NCBI GenBank assembly: GCA_016218825.1 | Contig: JACRCV010000015.1 | Span: 62,001-126,000, forward strand | Length of the DNA: 64,000 nucleotides | Reading direction: 5' to 3' | Origin: Deltaproteobacteria bacterium | GTDB lineage: Bacteria; Myxococcota; XYA12-FULL-58-9 | Shown here: piece after piece, positions 62,392 to 64,000 of the stretch | Position numbering within the stretch: the stretch's first letter is position 1 | Layout: every line of letters starts with the position of its first letter | Notes under the pieces: model-generated | The model's input: the letters and a program-made list of their open reading frames with translations, nothing else | Told to the model about the DNA's origin: nothing | Database searches by the model: none | Made by a program: the position numbers and the translations under genes

Positions 62392-64000
62392 ATGCTTGCA
62401 GACATGAAGACTGGAACGAAGATCATTCTTGGTTTCGGCGCGGCGTTCGCCGCCGCGGTGGTGGTCGGTTCCGTCGGCTACAACGGGCTCGTCACCACCA
62501 GCCACGAGGTCGAGGAAATCGGCGCCGGCAACCTCCCGGCCATCGTCGGCGTCGGGCTGATCATGGAGGGCATGTTTCAGGCGGCCTACGGCGTCGCCGC
62601 CCTCGAGACCGGCGAAACCGACCAAAAGGCGCGCGGTGAGTTCTACGCGCTGGTGAGCGCCGGCCTCAAACAGATCGAGGAGGGCCAAGAGCGCTACGAG
62701 CCCCTCGAGAAGACCAAGGACGAAGCGGCGATGTGGCGCGAGCTGCAGCCGATGATGGCCGGTTGGAAGCGCGGCATCAACGGTGCCGTCGGCCTGTTCC
62801 AGGAGCTCGACCAACTGCTGCGGGCCGGGGTCGCCAAGGATGACGCGAGGGTCCAGGCCGCCGAGCGCCGCCTGCGCCAGGAGCTCGACGCGGTGCGGGA
62901 GATGGAGCACGATCTCGACCCGCGCCAGGACGCCCTGTCGGTGGATTTGCGCCATCAGGCCGAGCAGTCGCTCAGCGACGCCCGCGTCATCGTCAAGAAC
63001 ACCCTGACGACGACCCTCGCGGTGCTCGGGCTGGCGCTGGCGCTGGCGTGTGCGGCGGGCATGTTGGTGTATCGGAGCATCACCCGGGTGCTCACCGTGC
63101 TCGTCGCCGAGACCAAGCGCCTGACGGCGAGCGCCATCGCCGGCCAGCTCGACGTGCGCGGTGACACGACGCTCGTGAACGCCGAGTTCCGGCCGGTGCT
63201 CGAAGGTATCAACGGCATGTTGGATCCGTTCCGGGACGCGTTCGGGCAGATGCAACAGCTGATCAAGGCGGCGAACGGCGGCGACCTGACGGCGCGGGCG
63301 GATCTGCGCGGGTTTGTCGGTGGCTGGCGCGACCTGTTGGACGGCATCAACGGCATGCTGGCCCCGATCCACGACGCCTTCGCCCAGGTGGCGGAGGCGG
63401 CGGATCAGGTCTCGGCGGCGGCGACCCAGATCGCGCAGGGCAGCCAATCGGTGTCCCAAGGCGCCTCGGAGCAGGCGAGCGCCATCGAGGAGACCTCGAG
63501 CAGCCTGGAGGAGATCACCGGGCAGACCAAACAAAACGCCGACTCGGCGCAGCAGGCGAACGGCCTGGCGCAGGGGATGCGGAGCACCGCGGACAAGGGC
63601 AAGACGGCGATGGAGCAGATGGCGGGCTCGATGGTGGCGATCCGCGACGCCTCGGGCACGACCTCCCAGATCATTCGCGACATCAACGAGATCGCCTTTC
63701 AGACCAACCTCCTGGCGTTGAACGCCGCGGTCGAGGCCGCCCGCGCCGGCGACGCGGGGCGCGGCTTCGCGGTGGTGGCCGAGGAGGTCCGGAACCTGGC
63801 GCAGCGCTCCAAGGAGGCGGCGGGCAAGACCGAGGCCCTGATCAACGAGTCGATCCGACTGAGCGGCCTCGGCGAGGGCATCACCCGGGACGTCGGCGGC
63901 AACCTGATGGAGATCGTCGGCGCGGTGGCCAAGGTGACCGGGTTGGTCGAGGAGATGGCGTCGTCGAGCTCCGAGCAGGCCCGGGGACTGGAGCAGCTCA
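62392..64000 (+). CDS. Methyl-accepting chemotaxis protein, cut by the window end
   Basis: At least 536 residues, open to the last base. Start ATG 62392 has AGGGAG upstream. Membrane span 1 (about 10-30), a mostly helical four-helix-bundle-like sensor (31-200), span 2 (about 204-224), HAMP-like region, then the signalling domain with the highly conserved tip [21 protein letters not shown] and the following [14 protein letters not shown]. Methylation-type Gln/Glu positions flank the tip. It is the receptor for the CheA/CheW pair; the ligand is unknown. Confidence 0.95.
   Translation, partial: MLADMKTGTKIILGFGAAFAAAVVVGSVGYNGLVTTSHEVEEIGAGNLPAIVGVGLIMEGMFQAAYGVAALETGETDQKARGEFYALVSAGLKQIEEGQERYEPLEKTKDEAAMWRELQPMMAGWKRGINGAVGLFQELDQLLRAGVAKDDARVQAAERRLRQELDAVREMEHDLDPRQDALSVDLRHQAEQSLSDARVIVKNTLTTTLAVLGLALALACAAGMLVYRSITRVLTVLVAETKRLTASAIAGQLDVRGDTTLVNAEFRPVLEGINGMLDPFRDAFGQMQQLIKAANGGDLTARADLRGFVGGWRDLLDGINGMLAPIHDAFAQVAEAADQVSAAATQIAQGSQSVSQGASEQASAIEETSSSLEEITGQTKQNADSAQQANGLAQGMRSTADKGKTAMEQMAGSMVAIRDASGTTSQIIRDINEIAFQTNLLALNAAVEAARAGDAGRGFAVVAEEVRNLAQRSKEAAGKTEALINESIRLSGLGEGITRDVGGNLMEIVGAVAKVTGLVEEMASSSSEQARGLEQL

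Noticed and set aside
1-64000. tRNA, rRNA, insertion sequence or prophage genes
   Set aside because: Both strands were read by eye; no cloverleaf-like sequence, rRNA signature or transposase/phage gene was found. The fibre-like motifs lie in lipoproteins with no phage neighbours.

Overview
The window is a dense, very GC-rich stretch of bacterial chromosome, with wobble positions almost always G or C. It carries many secreted lipoproteins with Cys-rich stretches, a papain-type protease with a MYXO-CTERM-like tail, and a stand-alone gliding-type ABC cluster. Together these point to Myxococcota or a close deltaproteobacterial relative. The assignment is inferred from gene content. No rRNA, tRNA, insertion sequence, prophage or CRISPR array was seen.

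Layout. 1-4 kb: end of a two-component system, a lipoprotein with fibre-like C-terminal modules, a MazEF-type module beside a PIN-domain remnant. 4.6-9.6 kb: ABC ATPase, ABC-2 permease, GldG-like and DUF4340 proteins. 9.9-11.4 kb: small lipoproteins and repeat DNA. 11.5-16.8 kb: trehalose module (GH15 glucosidase divergent from a membrane-anchored OtsA, then OtsB and a MarR regulator). 17.2-18.8 kb: papain-like protease. 19.0-25.8 kb: a four-gene operon I cannot match to a described system (six-repeat protein, repeat-linker HTH protein, ClpB-type AAA+ fused to a kelch propeller, degenerate AAA+ partner). 26.3-28.7 kb: Hsp20, MetK with a structured leader, CoA-type Nudix. 28.8-30.4 kb: second modular lipoprotein. 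30.5-36.7 kb: polytopic membrane protein divergent from a mannose/hexose operon (manC, a TAG-interrupted gene, a small lipoprotein, phosphomannomutase, ROK kinase). 36.7-40.1 kb: glucan phosphorylase and DUF429 protein. 40.1-43.5 kb: cobalamin riboswitch, BtuB-like receptor, beta-propeller lipoprotein. 43.7-48.6 kb: NfeD/slipin pair, two small genes, transketolase. 48.7-55.2 kb: outer-membrane barrel, Cys-rich hydrolase, lipoprotein, RlmN. 55.3-59.0 kb: membrane proteins, CBS protein, third modular lipoprotein. 59.4-64.0 kb: chemotaxis operon (receiver, CheA, CheW, MCP), cut by the window edge.

The most distinctive observations are: the AAA+/kelch operon with a palindrome upstream of it; a BtuB receptor coupled to a propeller lipoprotein, resembling Bacteroidetes BtuB-BtuG; three lipoproteins that share an N-terminal scaffold but differ in their C-terminal modules, two of them fibre-like; and an intergenic repeat with a G-rich core and compensatory hairpin changes, always found 3' of a gene in the same orientation, once reading into the end of a ROK kinase.
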